A DNA stretch of 35,118 nucleotides. Origin: Nitrospirota bacterium (GTDB lineage Bacteria > Nitrospirota > Thermodesulfovibrionia > Thermodesulfovibrionales > JdFR-85). The translations under genes were made by a program, and so were the position numbers. Location of the stretch: NCBI GenBank assembly GCA_015492515.1, contig WGEZ01000061.1, forward strand, positions 1-35,118. The letters are read 5' to 3'. The notes beneath the pieces were generated by a model that was not told the DNA's origin, did no database searches, and was given only the letters and a program-made list of their open reading frames with translations. Of this stretch, positions 18,301-30,200 are shown piece by piece (the first letter of the stretch is position 1; each line of letters begins with the position of its first letter).

Positions 18301-18628
18301 GGTCGAGGACGTCCGACTCCGAGAGGGCCACGGCCAGGTTAAGGGCCGTCTGCCCTCCCATGGTCGGCAGCAGGGCGTCGGGCCTCTCCCTGGCGATGAT
18401 CAGCTCGAGGATGTCCGGTGTGAGGGGCTCTATGTAGGTGACGTCCGCCATCTCGGGATCCGTCATTATGGTGGCGGGGTTGGAATTCACGAGCACGACC
18501 CTGTAGCCCTCCTCCCTGAGGGCCTTACAGGCCTGCGTGCCGGAGTAGTCGAACTCACAGGCCTGCCCTATCACTATCGGGCCTGAACCGATCAGCAGTA
18601 TCTTCCGAATATCATCCCTCTTCGGCAC
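15395..18628 (-). CDS. carB: Carbamoyl-phosphate synthase large subunit
   Basis: 1077 aa, full length. CarB makes carbamoyl phosphate from bicarbonate, ammonia (delivered by CarA) and two ATP, for pyrimidines and arginine. The first half has the N-terminal [17 protein letters not shown], a tandem ATP-grasp domain and [20 protein letters not shown]. The second half repeats the plan with [20 protein letters not shown] and [20 protein letters not shown]. The C-terminal MGS-type allosteric domain (about 940-1070) has [13 protein letters not shown]-like and [11 protein letters not shown] elements, the site of UMP/ornithine control in other bacteria. The start is GTG 18628 with GAGGT at 5 nt. It lies 3 bp after the unrecognised membrane-protein gene that separates it from carA. 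Confidence 0.98.
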   Translation of the reverse strand: MPKRDDIRKILLIGSGPIVIGQACEFDYSGTQACKALREEGYRVVLVNSNPATIMTDPEMADVTYIEPLTPDILELIIARERPDALLPTMGGQTALNLAVALSESDVLDRYGVELIGAKIEAIRKAEDRDLFKEAMLGIGLEVPRSAAVHSLQEGVEAMGHVGFPAILRPAFTLGGTGGAVAYNMEEFRVLLEKALELSPVGQVLVEESVLGWKEYELEVMRDGKDNVVIICSIENLDPMGIHTGDSITVAPAQTLTDREYQRMRDAAVAVIREIGVDTGGSNIQFAVNPEDGRMVVIEMNPRVSRSSALASKATGFPIAKIAAKLAVGLTLDEIPNDITRETPASFEPTIDYVVTKVPRFAFEKFPEADPTLTTQMKSVGEVMSIGRTFKESLQKAIRSLEVDSYGLEERAAGPEGITEGLKRPNAERLWYIAQGFREGLGISEIHDLTGIDPWFLHNIREIVEMEAEIRNSSLSPELLFRAKSWGFSDRRIALLAGGEEADVRRLRRDLGMRAAYKMVDTCAAEFEAYTPYLYSTYERPRYRIEGPESPECEANPSDRRKVVILGSGPNRIGQGIEFDYCCVHAVFAFKELGYETIMVNCNPETVSTDYDTSDRLYFEPLTLEDVLNIIEVERPDGVVVQFGGQTPLKLAVPLEREGVRILGTPPDAIDRAEDRKRFRALLQKLGLRQPESGTAMSPEEAVRVAGDIGYPVMVRPSYVLGGRAMEIVYDEGSLRGYMERAVKASPEHPVLIDKYIMDATEVDVDAVSDGEAVVIGGVMEHIEEAGIHSGDSACSLPPFSLPERVVEEIKRQTRALARELGVVGLMNVQFAVKGEDILILEVNPRASRTVPYVSKATGIPLAKVAAKVMAGRRLSELGIVADPAPRHVAVKEAVFPFDRFFGVDTILGPEMKSTGEVMGIDWDFGLSYAKAEASAKNQIPLRGKVFISVRDEDKPGILDIARTFLEQGLKIVATRGTSAFLREEGIPADFVYKLNEGRPNIVDLIKNKEISFIINTVESARAQKDSFYIRESALKYRVPYTTTISGARAVARALKGLKEKELTILSIQEYHGKGAG

Positions 18629-18631
18629 TGA

Positions 18632-19282
18632 CTACCTCGATGATCTCCCATCCCTGCCGCCGTCCTCCCGCTTCGGGCCTTCTACACCGATATATCGCTT
18701 GAGCTTCTCGACCACATCCGCTGCCTCGGACTCTGTACGGGTCGTCAGGATTGTGTAACTCCCTGAATCATGCACCAGGAGGACGTTGTAGAAATCCTGC
18801 ACCTCTCCGAACCCGGGTATGACGGTGCCGTGCTGCAGTGCGATCCTCTCGACAAAGGCGACGGCGTCAGGGTTGTCTGGCTCGATCCTCACGTGCTCCA
18901 CCTTGATGTCCCTCACCGAGCCGATCGGCATGCTGAGCCCCCTGCTCAGTATGGGCCTTCTGAGGGTCATCGAGACCGTGCCGGATGTCTTATCGAAGAC
19001 GGTCTCCAGATAAGGCTCCCTGAACAGATAGATCCTGCAGAGGGGAAAGACCACGACGAGGACGAGGGCTGCAGCGATGTAATGCAGAAGGCCGAGCTCG
19101 TACCGGACGGCGAAGAATATGAGGAGGAGCACCGCGGCGACGACGGCGACGAAGCTCGATGCAAGCTCCCTGCTGAATATCCCGCTGTGAAGGACGCTGC
19201 CCTTTTCCGCCTTGAAGGACGACGTCCTGAGGATGACCCTGCCTTCCTCCAGTTCGATCCTGTATGTCTCGTTCCCTTTCAT
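18632..19282 (-). CDS. Unrecognised membrane protein between carA and carB
   Basis: 216 aa; I do not recognise a family with certainty. The N-terminal 40 residues are hydrophilic and beta-prone (YRIELEEGRVILRTSSFK). Two adjacent hydrophobic segments follow at about 42-61 and 66-83. Then comes a cytoplasmic-looking domain of alternating strands (VFDKTSGTVSMTLRRPIL, VRDIKVEHVRIE, SGSYTILTTRTESEAADVVEKL) reminiscent of small bacterial PH-like domains. The tail is charged (GPKREDGGRDGRSSR). ATG 19282 is 7 bp past the carA stop with GGAGG 10 nt upstream; an ATG at 19303 overlapping carA is an alternative. Its tight fit in the pyr run suggests co-expression, not a known metabolic role. Confidence 0.7.
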   Translation of the reverse strand: MKGNETYRIELEEGRVILRTSSFKAEKGSVLHSGIFSRELASSFVAVVAAVLLLIFFAVRYELGLLHYIAAALVLVVVFPLCRIYLFREPYLETVFDKTSGTVSMTLRRPILSRGLSMPIGSVRDIKVEHVRIEPDNPDAVAFVERIALQHGTVIPGFGEVQDFYNVLLVHDSGSYTILTTRTESEAADVVEKLKRYIGVEGPKREDGGRDGRSSR

Positions 19283-19289
19283 CCCTTTT

Positions 19290-20447
19290 TCACCTCCCCT
19301 CATGCCCCCCTATCATCTGCCTGAACCTCTGGAAGAGATGCCTTGAGTCATTGGGACCGGGCCCCGCCTCGGGATGGTGCTGTACGGAGAGCAACGGCAG
19401 CTCCACATGTTCCATCCCCTCCTCGGTACCGTCGTAGAGGTTCCTGTGGGTGAGCCGGACCTGTCCGCCGAGGCTCTCGATATCGACGCAGTAGTTGTGG
19501 TTCTGGGAGGTTATCTCGACCCTGCCCGTTGAGAGGTCCTTCACCGGATGGTTTCCTCCGTGATGACCGAACTTGAGTTTATATGTCCTGCCGCCCATGG
19601 CGAGCCCCAGTATCTGATGGCCGAGGCATATCCCGAAGACCGGGATCCTCCCGATGAGCCTCCTTGCATTGTCGATGCCGTAGACCACGGCCTCCGGGTC
19701 TCCCGGGCCGTTGCTCAGGAGCACGGCGTCGGCCCCCGTCTCCAGGACGGCCTCGGCAGGGGTCCTGGCCGGCACGACCGTTATATCGAAGCCCGCCTCA
19801 GCGAGGCAGCGGAGTATGTTCAGCTTCACACCGAAGTCATAGACAACGATAGAGGCCGAAGGGGCGGGTCTCTCGGCCCTCCTCTCACCCGTCCATCTCC
19901 AGAGCCCCTCGCTCCATCTGTAGGGCTCCTTCGCTGTAACGTGGCGGACGAGGTCGATCCCGCCGATCCCTGGATCGTCCTTTATCCGCTCGTGCAGGCG
20001 GCGGGCGTCGTGCTCTTCCGTGGATATGATGCCCATCTGGGCGCCGCGGTTCCTTAAATGCCTCGTGAGCGCCCTCGTATCGATGCCCTGGACCCCGACC
20101 ACCCCGTGTCTACGGAGATAGGCGTCGAGACCCTCCCTGCAGCGCCAGCTGCTCGCATATCCGGAGCATTCCTTCAGCACGAAGCCCTCGACCTTCGGCC
20201 CTCCGGCTGACTCCACATCCTCGTCGTTCACGCCGTAGTTGCCGATCTGGGTGTAGGTCATCACCACTATCTGCCCCTTGTACGACGGATCGGTGAGTAT
20301 CTCCTGGTAGCCGGTCATGGATGTGTTGAAGACCACCTCACCCTTCGTCTCCCCCCTGGCACCGAGAGGCTCTCCCTCGAAGACCGTACCGTCGGCAAGT
20401 ACAAGCAACGCCTTCCCCGTGCGAGCGCCTCCGTTCACCTGCAACAC
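19290..20447 (-). CDS. carA: Carbamoyl-phosphate synthase small (glutaminase) subunit
   Basis: 385 aa from GTG 20447. CarA hydrolyses glutamine and channels ammonia to CarB. The N-terminal half has TMTGYQEILTDPSYKGQIV-like sequence (here SMTGYQEI) and GVQGIDTRALTRHLR. The C-terminal class I amidotransferase domain has Cys274 in GICLGHQ, and His358 and Glu360 in QHHPEAGP, forming the triad. The start is ambiguous: GTG 20447 or GTG 20438 (382 aa, AGGGG at 8 nt). Both precede the family core KALLVLADGTVFEG. It lies 19 bp after pyrC and 7 bp before the unknown membrane-protein gene. Confidence 0.97.
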   Translation of the reverse strand: MLQVNGGARTGKALLVLADGTVFEGEPLGARGETKGEVVFNTSMTGYQEILTDPSYKGQIVVMTYTQIGNYGVNDEDVESAGGPKVEGFVLKECSGYASSWRCREGLDAYLRRHGVVGVQGIDTRALTRHLRNRGAQMGIISTEEHDARRLHERIKDDPGIGGIDLVRHVTAKEPYRWSEGLWRWTGERRAERPAPSASIVVYDFGVKLNILRCLAEAGFDITVVPARTPAEAVLETGADAVLLSNGPGDPEAVVYGIDNARRLIGRIPVFGICLGHQILGLAMGGRTYKLKFGHHGGNHPVKDLSTGRVEITSQNHNYCVDIESLGGQVRLTHRNLYDGTEEGMEHVELPLLSVQHHPEAGPGPNDSRHLFQRFRQMIGGHEGR

Positions 20448-20466
20448 CCCTCGGCATCTCCGGACA

Positions 20467-21795
20467 TCAGTCGTCCCATCGATACAGCCTCCCCTTCACA
20501 ACGGTCATCAGCACCGCGCCCTTCAGCAACCAGCCGTCGAAGGGTGTATTCTTGCCGAGCGACAGGAGCCTCTCCGACTCCACCCTGAACTCCCGACGGG
20601 GGTCAAGGATCACGATATCGGCATCGGCACCGGCTTTGAGGGTGCCCCTCCCTATGCCCAGGATCGCTGCAGGGGTAAGGGCCATCTTCAGGACAAGCTG
20701 GCCCATGGTGAGCACCCCTTCCTCGACCAGCCTCAGAGAGAGGGGAAGGGCCGTCTCCAGGCCGGAGATCCCCGAGGCCGCCCTGTCGAACTCGCAGAGC
20801 TTCTCGTCCCTGTGGTGCGGGGCATGGTCGGTGGCTATGACGTCTATGGTGCCGTCGGCGAGCCCCTCCTTCACGGCCTCGACATCCCTCTCCGTCCTGA
20901 GGGGCGGGTTCACCTTCGCATCGGTATTGTAGTCCCTGACCGCCTCCTCCGTGAGGGTGAAGTAGTGGGGGCAGGTCTCCGCGGTAACCGCTATCCCCCT
21001 CTTCTTCGCCTCCCTGAGGGCGTCGATCCCTCCGGCGGTCGAGACATGCGCTACATGCAGCCTCCCGCCGGTGAGTCCGGCGAGCTCGATGTCGCGCTTT
21101 ATCATTATCACCTCGGCCTCGGCAGGCACCCCCCTCAGCCCGAGCTCCACCGACAGCGGACCCTCGTTCATCACACCGCTGGAGGAGAGACTGAGGTCCT
21201 CGGCATGGGAGATTATCGGCACACCGAAGGCCTTGGAGTACTCGAGGGCGCGCCTCATCAGGAGGCTGTTCATCACCGGACGACCGTCGTCGGAGAAGGC
21301 GACGCATCCGGCCTCCCTCATCATCCCCATCTCGGCCAGCTCTTCGCCGTCCTGTCCCTTTGTGACAGCCCCCACGGGGTATATGTAGCATGCGCTCTCG
21401 GCATAGGCCTTCCTCAGGATGAACTCCGTGACCGTCTCGTTGTCATTGACCGGCTTGGTGTTGGGCATGCAGCAGACAGAGGTGAACCCGCCCCTCACTG
21501 CAGCCATGGTCCCGGTCCTTATGGTCTCCTTGTGCTCGAACCCCGGCTCCCTCAGGTGCACGTGCATGTCGATGAGCCCCGGCAGGACGTACATGCCAGA
21601 GGCATCGATCACCTGGTACGGACCGCCTTCAGCCGCGCCGAAGCCGGAGCCCTCCGTCTCGATCCCGCGGACCCTTCCTTCCTCCACCAGGATATCGCCG
21701 ATGCCGTCGATGCCCTGCGAGGGATCGACGATATGCCCCCCACGGATTATCAGGTTCAACCCCGCGCCGCCGTCCTTCCCGGTGCTGCCCTTCAT
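20467..21795 (-). CDS. pyrC: Dihydroorotase (type I)
   Basis: 442 aa cyclic amidohydrolase. It closes N-carbamoyl-aspartate to dihydroorotate, the third step of pyrimidine synthesis. The zinc-binding DMHVHLREPGFEHKE is near residue 78, TCPHYFTLTEE and the ATDHAPHH motif with the catalytic Asp follow, and the family ending GADADIVILDP is present. Metal ligands are complete, so this is an active type I enzyme rather than the inactive partner (PyrC') that pairs with ATCase in some bacteria. ATG 21795 is preceded directly by an in-frame GTG at 21798; GAGGG lies 7-10 nt upstream. It is 5 bp after the pyrB stop. Confidence 0.96.
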   Translation of the reverse strand: MKGSTGKDGGAGLNLIIRGGHIVDPSQGIDGIGDILVEEGRVRGIETEGSGFGAAEGGPYQVIDASGMYVLPGLIDMHVHLREPGFEHKETIRTGTMAAVRGGFTSVCCMPNTKPVNDNETVTEFILRKAYAESACYIYPVGAVTKGQDGEELAEMGMMREAGCVAFSDDGRPVMNSLLMRRALEYSKAFGVPIISHAEDLSLSSSGVMNEGPLSVELGLRGVPAEAEVIMIKRDIELAGLTGGRLHVAHVSTAGGIDALREAKKRGIAVTAETCPHYFTLTEEAVRDYNTDAKVNPPLRTERDVEAVKEGLADGTIDVIATDHAPHHRDEKLCEFDRAASGISGLETALPLSLRLVEEGVLTMGQLVLKMALTPAAILGIGRGTLKAGADADIVILDPRREFRVESERLLSLGKNTPFDGWLLKGAVLMTVVKGRLYRWDD

Positions 21796-21800
21796 CACTA

Positions 21801-23352
<1,552 letters not shown>

Positions 23353-23394
23353 TCACAGAATCGGTCTAAATTCCTTCAATCCTTATGTCCTCCT

Positions 23395-23427
23395 GCCTTA
23401 CCGGCCTCACCGTGCCGGTTTAAAGGC
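23395..23427 (-). promoter_or_regulatory. PyrR-binding loop (anti-antiterminator)
   Basis: On the minus-strand RNA, GCCUU and ACCGGC pair with GCCGGU and AAGGC, leaving a UAA bulge on the 5' side. The apical loop ACGGUGAG reads into GUGAGG. A 5'-side purine-containing bulge and a GnGAGG apical sequence are the known hallmarks of PyrR-binding loops. It lies 42 nt upstream of the terminator. High UMP would let PyrR hold this hairpin and expose the terminator. Confidence 0.75.
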
Positions 23428-23433
23428 AACTAT

Positions 23434-23463
23434 ATTGAAGCATAAAGCGCCCTCTTTTTGCAA
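23434..23463 (-). promoter_or_regulatory. Possible pyr operon promoter
   Basis: TTGCAA (23458-23463) and TTCAAT (23434-23439) are 18 bp apart. The predicted start near 23427 coincides with the first base of the PyrR-binding loop. The -10 match is only 4 of 6; TATAGT just downstream is an alternative. Confidence 0.4.
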
Positions 23464-23477
23464 CCGTCTTCAGCTCA

Positions 23478-23514
23478 CCGACGCCTCCGGGACAGAGGGC
23501 CCCTCCACCGTCGG
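23478..23514 (-). terminator. Hairpin after atpC
   Basis: CCGACG and CGTCGG (23478-23483 and 23509-23514) bracket a GC-rich inner repeat just 5 bases past the atpC stop. No clean U-tract follows, so termination of the atp transcript here may be weak, Rho-assisted or absent, with read-through into the pyr leader possible. Confidence 0.35.
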
Positions 23515-23518
23515 GCAA

Positions 23519-23929
23519 TCACTTTATCCCCCTCTTCTCGGCGACCTGAAGTCTCATCATCGCCCTCTCAAGGGCCGCCTGGGCCCTTGCAAAGTCGATC
23601 TCAGCCTCCTTCCTCAGCCTCTCCTCGGCCCTCTTCATGGCCGCCCTCGCCCTCTCCACATCTATGTCCTCGGCCCTCTCGGCGCTGTCGGCGAGTATCA
23701 GCACGGTGTTATCGTACACCTCTGCATACCCCGAGTTGGCGAAGAGATAGGCGACGGAGCCGCCCTTCTTGTACACCACCATCCCTATCTTGAGGGTGGT
23801 CACGAAGGGCACGTGCCCGGGCAGCACCCCGAACTCTCCCTCCGAGCCGGGGGCCACCACCTCGTCCACCTCTTCCTTCAGGACCGGGCCGTAGGGTGTT
23901 ACCACTTCAAGGGTCAGTTTATCGGCCAT
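23519..23929 (-). CDS. atpC: ATP synthase F1 epsilon subunit
   Basis: 136 aa. Epsilon is part of the central rotor stalk and regulates ATP hydrolysis. The N-terminal beta-sandwich has [20 protein letters not shown] and [19 protein letters not shown]. The C-terminal helical pair is Ala/Arg/Glu rich ([13 protein letters not shown] and onward). ATG 23929 has GGAG at 6 nt and lies 24 bp after the atpD stop. It is the last gene of the atp operon here. Confidence 0.97.
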   Translation of the reverse strand: MADKLTLEVVTPYGPVLKEEVDEVVAPGSEGEFGVLPGHVPFVTTLKIGMVVYKKGGSVAYLFANSGYAEVYDNTVLILADSAERAEDIDVERARAAMKRAEERLRKEAEIDFARAQAALERAMMRLQVAEKRGIK

Positions 23930-23953
23930 CCCCGTCTCCGTATCCTCCCTTGG

Positions 23954-25431
<1,478 letters not shown>

Positions 25432-25486
25432 TGCCTTCTCCGTATCCTCATATTCCGTATCCCCGTACAATCGTATTTTCCGTCAA

Positions 25487-26350
25487 CTATTCTTTCAGTG
25501 CCTCCGCACCGCCTACGATGTCCATGAGCTCCTTCGTAATGGACGCCTGGCGTGCCTTGTTGTACTCGAGGGTCAGCCTGTCGATCATATCCTCGGCGTT
25601 CTTGGTGGCGTTCTCCATGGCCGTCATCCTCGCCGCCTCCTCCGAGGCCTGGGACTCGAGCATGGCCCTGTAGACGAGTATCTCCAGGCTCTTCGGCAAC
25701 AGCCTCCTGAATATCTCCTCCTCGGAGGGCTCGAACAGGAAGTCCTTCATCTGGCCCTCCTCGTGCTCCACCCCACCGATCGGCAGGAGACGGACCTCGG
25801 TGATCCTCTGGGAGATGACGCTCTTGAACTCGTTGTACACGAGATAGACCTCGTCGAAGGTCTCGTCGATATAACCCTCCATGAGGGCTGCAGCCACCTC
25901 CTGTGCAGAGGTGAAGGTCACCCTCCCGGAGAGCCCTGTCCAGGCCTTTCTCACGGGGATGTTCCTCCGCTTGAAGTAATCCCTCGCCTTCCTCCCTATG
26001 GTGCTCACACTCGTCTCGAAACCCTCCCTCTTCTTCCGATCGATGAGGTTCACACCCGCCTTGATTACATTGGCGTTGAAGGCGCCGCAGAGCCCCTTGT
26101 CGCTCGTGAGGATCAGGACCTCGACGGTCTTTCTCGGCCTCACCCTGAGCAGGGGATGCATATCCTCGCCGCCGGGCTGTGCCAGGGAGGAGAGGACAGC
26201 GCTGATCTTGTCCGAATAGGGCCTCAGTGCGAACATCCTGTCCTGGGCCCTCCTGAGCTTGGCGGCGGAGACCATCTTCATGGCCTTCGTTATCTTCGCC
26301 GTGCTCTTGATCGAGTTTATCCTTCTCTTGATGTCCCTTAAGGTAGCCAT
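25487..26350 (-). CDS. atpG: ATP synthase F1 gamma subunit
   Basis: 287 aa, the central rotor shaft. The N-terminal helix MATLRDIKRRINSIKSTAKI with KAMKMVSAAKLRRAQ, the SDKGLCGAFNANV motif and the C-terminal ATKNAEDMIDRLTLEYNKARQASITKEL are diagnostic. ATG 26350 has AGAGG 6 nt upstream. It lies 57 bp after atpA and 114 bp before atpD. Confidence 0.97.
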   Translation of the reverse strand: MATLRDIKRRINSIKSTAKITKAMKMVSAAKLRRAQDRMFALRPYSDKISAVLSSLAQPGGEDMHPLLRVRPRKTVEVLILTSDKGLCGAFNANVIKAGVNLIDRKKREGFETSVSTIGRKARDYFKRRNIPVRKAWTGLSGRVTFTSAQEVAAALMEGYIDETFDEVYLVYNEFKSVISQRITEVRLLPIGGVEHEEGQMKDFLFEPSEEEIFRRLLPKSLEILVYRAMLESQASEEAARMTAMENATKNAEDMIDRLTLEYNKARQASITKELMDIVGGAEALKE

Positions 26351-26407
26351 CGAATGCCTCTAAAGATCATCTGTCATTTGCCGATGGAAAAGGAGCGACG
26401 GAAAACA

Positions 26408-27919
<1,512 letters not shown>

Positions 27920-27991
27920 AGAATCACCCCTTTTCCCTTCTATTTACTGATTCATTACCTGCGAAAAGGCACCGGCGGAGACAGGGCTATG

Positions 27992-28024
27992 AACGCCGCC
28001 GGAGGGAGGCACCCCTCCGGCGTT
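27992..28024 (-). other. Strong intra-operon hairpin between atpH and atpA
   Basis: GCCGGAGGG and CCCTCCGGC (28013-28021 and 27998-28006 on the plus strand) form nine perfect GC-rich pairs around a 6-nt loop; three further pairs follow across a 3-nt bulge. It starts at the atpH stop codon. No U-tract follows. Such elements often set mRNA stability and subunit ratio in atp operons; that role is inferred. Confidence 0.5.
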
Positions 28025-28569
28025 CACCCTCTCAACATCTCCTCCTTCAGCAGATTCAGTTGACCGATCAGGCTGCTGTCGTACATGGTGCTGCCGACCT
28101 TCACCACAACCCCTCCGAGGAGGTCCGGATCATAGAGGTACTCGACGTCGACGTCCCTGCCGGTCAGCCTCTTGAGGGACTCCACGAGCCTCGCCTCGTA
28201 GCCGCCGTTGAACCTGAGGGGCGTGATCACCGTCGCCTTCACCTTCCTCTTCTTCTCGAGGTATATGGCGGTGAAGTGCCTGATCACCTCCGACAGCACG
28301 TGCACCGCCCTCCGCTTCGCCATGAAGAGCAGGAACCTCCTGACCTCCCTGGCAAGGCCGATCCTCCTGCAGACCTCCTCGATCGCGCCGTTCCTCTCGG
28401 CCTCTCCGATGAGGGGGCTGACGAAGAAGTTCTTTATCTCCCTGCTTGACTCGATCAGCTCGTTGACAACAGTCAGGTTCTGCAGGGCCTCCTCTGCCCC
28501 TTCCAGCCCTGTGGCGTTGAAGAGCATCCTGGCGTATCTCCTGGCAAGCCTCTTCTCCCTCTCCGCCAT
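28024..28569 (-). CDS. atpH: ATP synthase F1 delta subunit
   Basis: 181 aa. Delta caps F1 and joins it to the peripheral stalk. The N-terminal domain has LARRYARMLFNATGLEGA, and IKNFFVSPLIGEAER is typical of the family. The C-terminal LTGRDVDVEYLYDPDLLGGVVVKVGSTMYDSSLIGQL matches the conserved OSCP ending. ATG 28569 lies 1 bp after the atpF stop, so translation is probably coupled. Confidence 0.95.
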   Translation of the reverse strand: MAEREKRLARRYARMLFNATGLEGAEEALQNLTVVNELIESSREIKNFFVSPLIGEAERNGAIEEVCRRIGLAREVRRFLLFMAKRRAVHVLSEVIRHFTAIYLEKKRKVKATVITPLRFNGGYEARLVESLKRLTGRDVDVEYLYDPDLLGGVVVKVGSTMYDSSLIGQLNLLKEEMLRG

Positions 28570-28570
28570 C

Positions 28571-29170
28571 CTAACCCTCCAGCCTCTTTATCGACTCCTC
28601 CAGGAGCTTCAGCTGATCCTCTTCCGTCAGCTTCTCCCTCAGCCTCTTCTCGGCAAGCTTCACCGCGAGTTCAGCGGCCTCGGCCCTCAGGGCGGTCTTG
28701 GCGTTCCTCAGTTCCAGCTCGATATTGGCCCTCGCCTGTTCCTTTATCTTCTCACTCATCTGCATCCCCTGTTCGACGAGGCTGTCGCGCTCCGCCTCGC
28801 CGGAACGCCTCGCAGAGGCGACGATACGCTCTATCTCGTGATCCTTGAGCTTCAGCTTCTCCTCCACCTCCCTGAGCGCCTTCTGGGCCAGCTCCTTCGC
28901 CTCTCTCGCCTCGGCAAGGGACTTCTCTATCAGCTCCGTCCTCTGCCTGAAGTAGTTCTTCATCGGCTTGGCGAGAAACTTCACCAGGATGAAGAGGAGG
29001 ACGGCGAAGTTTATGATCTTCCAGAGCCAGTCCTTCCAGTCAGGGGCGTGACCGCCACCGCCTCCAGCGGAAGCGAATACCGCCGCGGCATACAGGGTGG
29101 CAACAACAAGGACCGCTGCGAAAAGAACCGGACGGAACAGCCCGGCACACTGATCACCCCTGTCAGACAT
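28571..29170 (-). CDS. atpF: ATP synthase F0 b subunit
   Basis: 199 aa peripheral-stalk subunit. Unlike its neighbour it begins with a long hydrophobic segment (about 12-33) and a glycine-rich stretch, which looks like a signal peptide or extra membrane helix. The true b-type membrane anchor is at about 48-66 (LWKIINFAVLLFILVKFLA). A long charged coiled coil follows to the end. ATG 29170 has GAGG at 5 nt and abuts the atpF' stop with no gap. The first helix is known in b subunits of some deltaproteobacterial and related ATP synthases. Confidence 0.92.
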   Translation of the reverse strand: MSDRGDQCAGLFRPVLFAAVLVVATLYAAAVFASAGGGGGHAPDWKDWLWKIINFAVLLFILVKFLAKPMKNYFRQRTELIEKSLAEAREAKELAQKALREVEEKLKLKDHEIERIVASARRSGEAERDSLVEQGMQMSEKIKEQARANIELELRNAKTALRAEAAELAVKLAEKRLREKLTEEDQLKLLEESIKRLEG

Positions 29171-29590
29171 TCACACCTCTATCAGTTTCCTGACGATCTC
29201 CTCCGAGAACCTCTCCGCATACTCGGCGAGCCGCTCCCGGGCCTTCCCGGTCTCGCTCCTGATCTCCTCTCTGGCCTTCTCTATCTCCCGGAGGGCTTCC
29301 TCGTGGGTCCTCCCGATCAGCTCCTTCTGCTTCCGGAGACCCTCCTGCCTCAGCGAGTTATAGATCTCCTTCGCCTTCTCCCTTGCACCGGCGAGCTCGT
29401 CGTTGTACCTCTTCAGCTCCTCGTCCTTCTGCCTGTTCAGCCTCTTCGCCTCCTCGATCGACCCCTCTATGCTCTCCCTCCGCTCCTTGAAGAGGTTGAG
29501 CAGGGGCCTGAAGAGCAGGAGGTTGAGCAGAAAGACCAGTATAAGGAAGTTGGCCAGCTGGACGAAAAACCATTTGTTCAGTTCAAGCAT
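29171..29590 (-). CDS. ATP synthase F0 b' subunit
   Basis: 139 aa. A single N-terminal membrane helix (about 8-30) ends in LLLFRPLLNLFKERRESIEGSIEEAK, the typical b/b' junction, followed by a charged coiled coil. Together with the next gene it makes a b/b' heterodimeric stalk, as in cyanobacteria, alphaproteobacteria and many Desulfobacterota and Nitrospirota. It is the first gene of the atp operon, and its promoter is at 29636-29663. AGGA lies 8 nt before ATG 29590. Also called AtpX or AtpG in some genomes. Confidence 0.9.
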   Translation of the reverse strand: MLELNKWFFVQLANFLILVFLLNLLLFRPLLNLFKERRESIEGSIEEAKRLNRQKDEELKRYNDELAGAREKAKEIYNSLRQEGLRKQKELIGRTHEEALREIEKAREEIRSETGKARERLAEYAERFSEEIVRKLIEV

Positions 29591-29635
29591 TCCTCAAATC
29601 CTGAGTCTCTGTGAAGAGTGGAAAGTGTCGTGAAA

Positions 29636-29663
29636 TTTATCACATATATTCTTGCTTTGTCAA
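29636..29663 (-). promoter_or_regulatory. Sigma-70 promoter of the atp operon
   Basis: A perfect TTGACA (29658-29663) and GATAAA (29636-29641) are 16 bp apart, with TGT just before the -10 element (extended -10). The leader would be about 35-40 nt. An A6T7 tract at about 29673-29686 lies just upstream and may act as an UP element. Confidence 0.6.
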
Positions 29664-29725
29664 GGATTCAAGGAAAAAATTTTTTTATAGAATCAAAAGT
29701 TTTTTAAATTGGCGCCCTGACTTTA

Positions 29726-29734
29726 TGTTATAAT
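29726..29734 (+). promoter_or_regulatory. Extended -10 promoter of the Lys/Ala-rich gene
   Basis: TGTTATAAT is a perfect extended -10 element (TGn plus TATAAT). TTGGCG at 29709-29714 is only 14 bp away, so the extended element probably does the work. It predicts a start near 29741 and a leader of about 34 nt. It is divergent from the atp promoter and shares the A6T7 tract. Confidence 0.65.
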
Positions 29735-29774
29735 CTTAGGCAGAATGGTCAAATAAAAATCTCAAGGAGGACTT

Positions 29775-30200
29775 ATGGGTTTCTGGGATGAACTGAGGAA
29801 GGACATCAAGAAGGGCATCGACGAGGGGCTTCACGTCTTCAAGGAAGGGACGGCGGCGATCATGAAGAAGACGGGCATCCTCACCGACGACGTCAAGAAG
29901 AAGATCGCCGTCTTTGAGCTGAAGCAGAAGATACAGGTCAACCTCACCGAGCTCGGCGGCAGGGTCTACGAGATCGCATCGGACAGGAGGAAGAACCCGC
30001 TTACGGATGCCAGGGTGAAGGGGATCGTGGAGAGGATCAAGAAGATCGAAGGTCAGATCGCGAAGATAGAGGGGAAGAAGCCGGCTCCGAAGGCTCGGAA
30101 GACCGGTGCAAAGGGGAAGGCGAAACCGGCCGCGGGAAAAACCGCAGCGAGGAGACCGCAGAGAAAGGCTGCGGCATCCGGGAAGACGACGGAGAAATGA
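29775..30200 (+). CDS. Lys/Ala-rich small protein of unknown function
   Basis: 141 aa, family not recognised. Residues 1-35 are amphipathic (MGFWDELRKDIKKGIDEG). Residues about 40-95 look like a helical coiled coil (ELKQKIQVNLTELGGRVYEI, IVERIKKIEGQIAKIEGK). The last ~45 residues are low-complexity Lys/Ala/Arg/Pro, resembling the tail of histone H1-like proteins. The tail could bind DNA, RNA or membrane phosphates. There is no signal peptide. AAGGAGG lies 4 nt before the ATG. Its stop overlaps the ATG of the glutaredoxin-like selenoprotein gene as ATGA, so both are probably made together. The promoter is at 29726-29734. Confidence 0.85.
   Translation: MGFWDELRKDIKKGIDEGLHVFKEGTAAIMKKTGILTDDVKKKIAVFELKQKIQVNLTELGGRVYEIASDRRKNPLTDARVKGIVERIKKIEGQIAKIEGKKPAPKARKTGAKGKAKPAAGKTAARRPQRKAAASGKTTEK

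Noticed and set aside
25465-25486. Possible promoter (TTGACG) between atpG and atpD
   Set aside because: Only weak -10 candidates at poor spacing; the gap is better explained by the small coupled ORF.
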